From the IMG/VR virus record IMGVR_UViG_3300037189_003850, positions 1 to 22,282 of that record: a stretch of DNA of 22,282 bases; one strand, written 5' to 3'. Shown in pieces: positions 21,774 through 22,282 of the stretch. The stretch is from a virus. The translations under genes and the position numbers were made by a program. Below the pieces are notes generated by a model, which worked only from the letters and a program-made list of their open reading frames with translations, was not told the origin of the DNA and made no database searches. Position 1 is the stretch's first letter; each line of letters starts with the position of its first letter.

Positions 21774-22214
21774 TTAGTTTATGACTGAACGTTGTTTATC
21801 GAAGTCAAACGTCATTCTTTCGTTAACATTAAATGGAATATAAGTTATGTCTGCTTCAATCCTAATACCTTGGTCTGTTGAATCAACTGTTACCGCATTT
21901 ACCACAACACGAGGATCATAATTTACAATATCTTCAACATCTTTGGCAATGATTGTTTTAACTTCTTCTGTAAATGGTTCAAATAAAATGTCCCATATTA
22001 CTGTGCCAAATTCTGGATTTTCTAACTTCTCTCCCTTTCGAATATAAAAATTATTAATGATATCTTGTTTTACCAGGTCAATATCATAAAGTTTATAATT
22101 CCTTTTATATTCTTTTGAGCTAAATCCTTTATAGGCAAATGCTCCGGAGTTGGCGTCGCCAACTGATGCTTTGTTTACTGCAACTGTTTTGTTGTTATAA
22201 AGTTTTGTTGACAT
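21774..22214 (-). CDS. gp25: gp25-like baseplate wedge / sheath initiator protein
   Basis: This 146-aa protein fits the GPW/gp25 family (T4 gp25 is 132 aa; the type VI secretion counterpart is TssE). In T4, gp25 joins the baseplate wedge and primes polymerisation of the contractile sheath. The family features visible are 'RKGEKLENPEFGT..WD.LFEP' at residues 59-80, a helix (about 81-98) running into 'YDPRV' at 99-103, and a beta-rich C-terminus. DPR at 100-102 takes the place of the family's EPR core motif, a conservative change. The N-terminal 30 residues are polar and look like an extension. The start at 22214 is supported by AGGGAGGT 6 nt upstream and by overlap with the previous stop. gp6 follows after 41 nt, a pairing that supports both calls. 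Confidence 0.93.
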   Translation of the reverse strand: MSTKLYNNKTVAVNKASVGDANSGAFAYKGFSSKEYKRNYKLYDIDLVKQDIINNFYIRKGEKLENPEFGTVIWDILFEPFTEEVKTIIAKDVEDIVNYDPRVVVNAVTVDSTDQGIRIEADITYIPFNVNERMTFDFDKQRSVIN

Positions 22215-22282
22215 TATTGAACCTCCCTATCCGTGTTTGCCGGAGTTAGTAATTGTGGTGTTTGATTCTCGTGTAATATCCA
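22214..22282 (-). CDS. 3' end of an unidentified upstream late gene (partial)
   Basis: Reading the minus strand from the window edge, one frame stays open for 22 codons. It begins WILHENQTPQ, ends TDREVQ, and stops with TAA at 22216-22214. The stop shares its last A with the ATG of the gp25 gene (TAATG), and the gp25 ribosome binding site lies inside its last codons. This tight overlap is typical of genes translated together in phage structural operons. Too little protein is visible to name it. By position it could be another baseplate or tail gene, but that is inference. The open frame is short, so the call rests mainly on the exact TAATG coupling. Confidence 0.6.
   Translation of the reverse strand, partial: WILHENQTPQLLTPANTDREVQ
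22221..22228 (-). promoter_or_regulatory. Strong ribosome binding site for gp25
   Basis: The minus strand reads AGGGAGGT, then 6 nt, then ATG at 22214. It is the best Shine-Dalgarno match in the window. It lies inside the 3' end of the preceding partial gene, so the two genes are probably translationally coupled. Confidence 0.75.

Noticed and set aside
1-22282. A defence system, mobile element, CRISPR array, tRNA or regulatory switch
   Set aside because: Nothing in either strand resembles these. The whole window is accounted for by tightly packed virion genes, so I do not claim a new multi-gene system beyond the unusual architecture of the giant protein.

Overview
The window is a piece of the late structural region of a T4-like (myovirus-type) phage. 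It is AT-rich by eye, and every gene I can support lies on the minus strand, so transcription runs from high to low coordinates. The identification rests on a gp25-like baseplate wedge/sheath-initiator protein followed directly by a gp6-like baseplate wedge protein, and on downstream fibre proteins, one ending in a collar/gp12-type tip. The low GC, the gp6 type and the sequence style of the giant protein suggest a marine phage of the kind that infects cyanobacteria or SAR11-like bacteria. No host marker, tRNA or auxiliary metabolic gene is present, so the host is not determined.

Layout in transcription order: (1) 22282-22214, the last 22 codons of an unidentified gene whose stop overlaps the next start as TAATG; (2) 22214-21774, gp25; (3) 21732-18313, a long gp6 (1139 aa); (4) 18310-4397, a giant 4637-aa virion protein filling about 62% of the window; (5) 4388-3726, a small conserved-looking structural protein, possibly starting at 4367 instead; (6) 3723-1591, a 710-aa fibre protein with a collar-type C-terminus; (7) 1567 to beyond base 1, a second fibre protein paralogous to the first and cut by the window edge. 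Gaps are 2 to 41 nt, so this reads as one late operon. A T4-late-promoter-like AATAAATA sits across the giant gene's stop codon and may give a separate transcript for the small protein and the fibres.

As a working picture, gp25 and gp6 would build the inner baseplate. The giant protein, in the position where T4 carries genes 7, 8 and onward, would be a large peripheral baseplate or fibre-network component. The small protein and the two fibres would complete the host-contact apparatus. The giant protein is the most interesting object. It has a six-unit FG-GAP (integrin-alpha-like) beta-propeller with carbohydrate-binding-like modules inserted into two blades at equivalent loops, further copies of that module elsewhere, Gly-rich 'GxGY..P.V.I.GdG' repeats and a long C-terminal series of beta-sandwich-like repeats.

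The plus strand shows no credible gene. There is no non-coding stretch longer than about 41 nt, and I see no tRNA, CRISPR array, insertion sequence or clear terminator hairpin.
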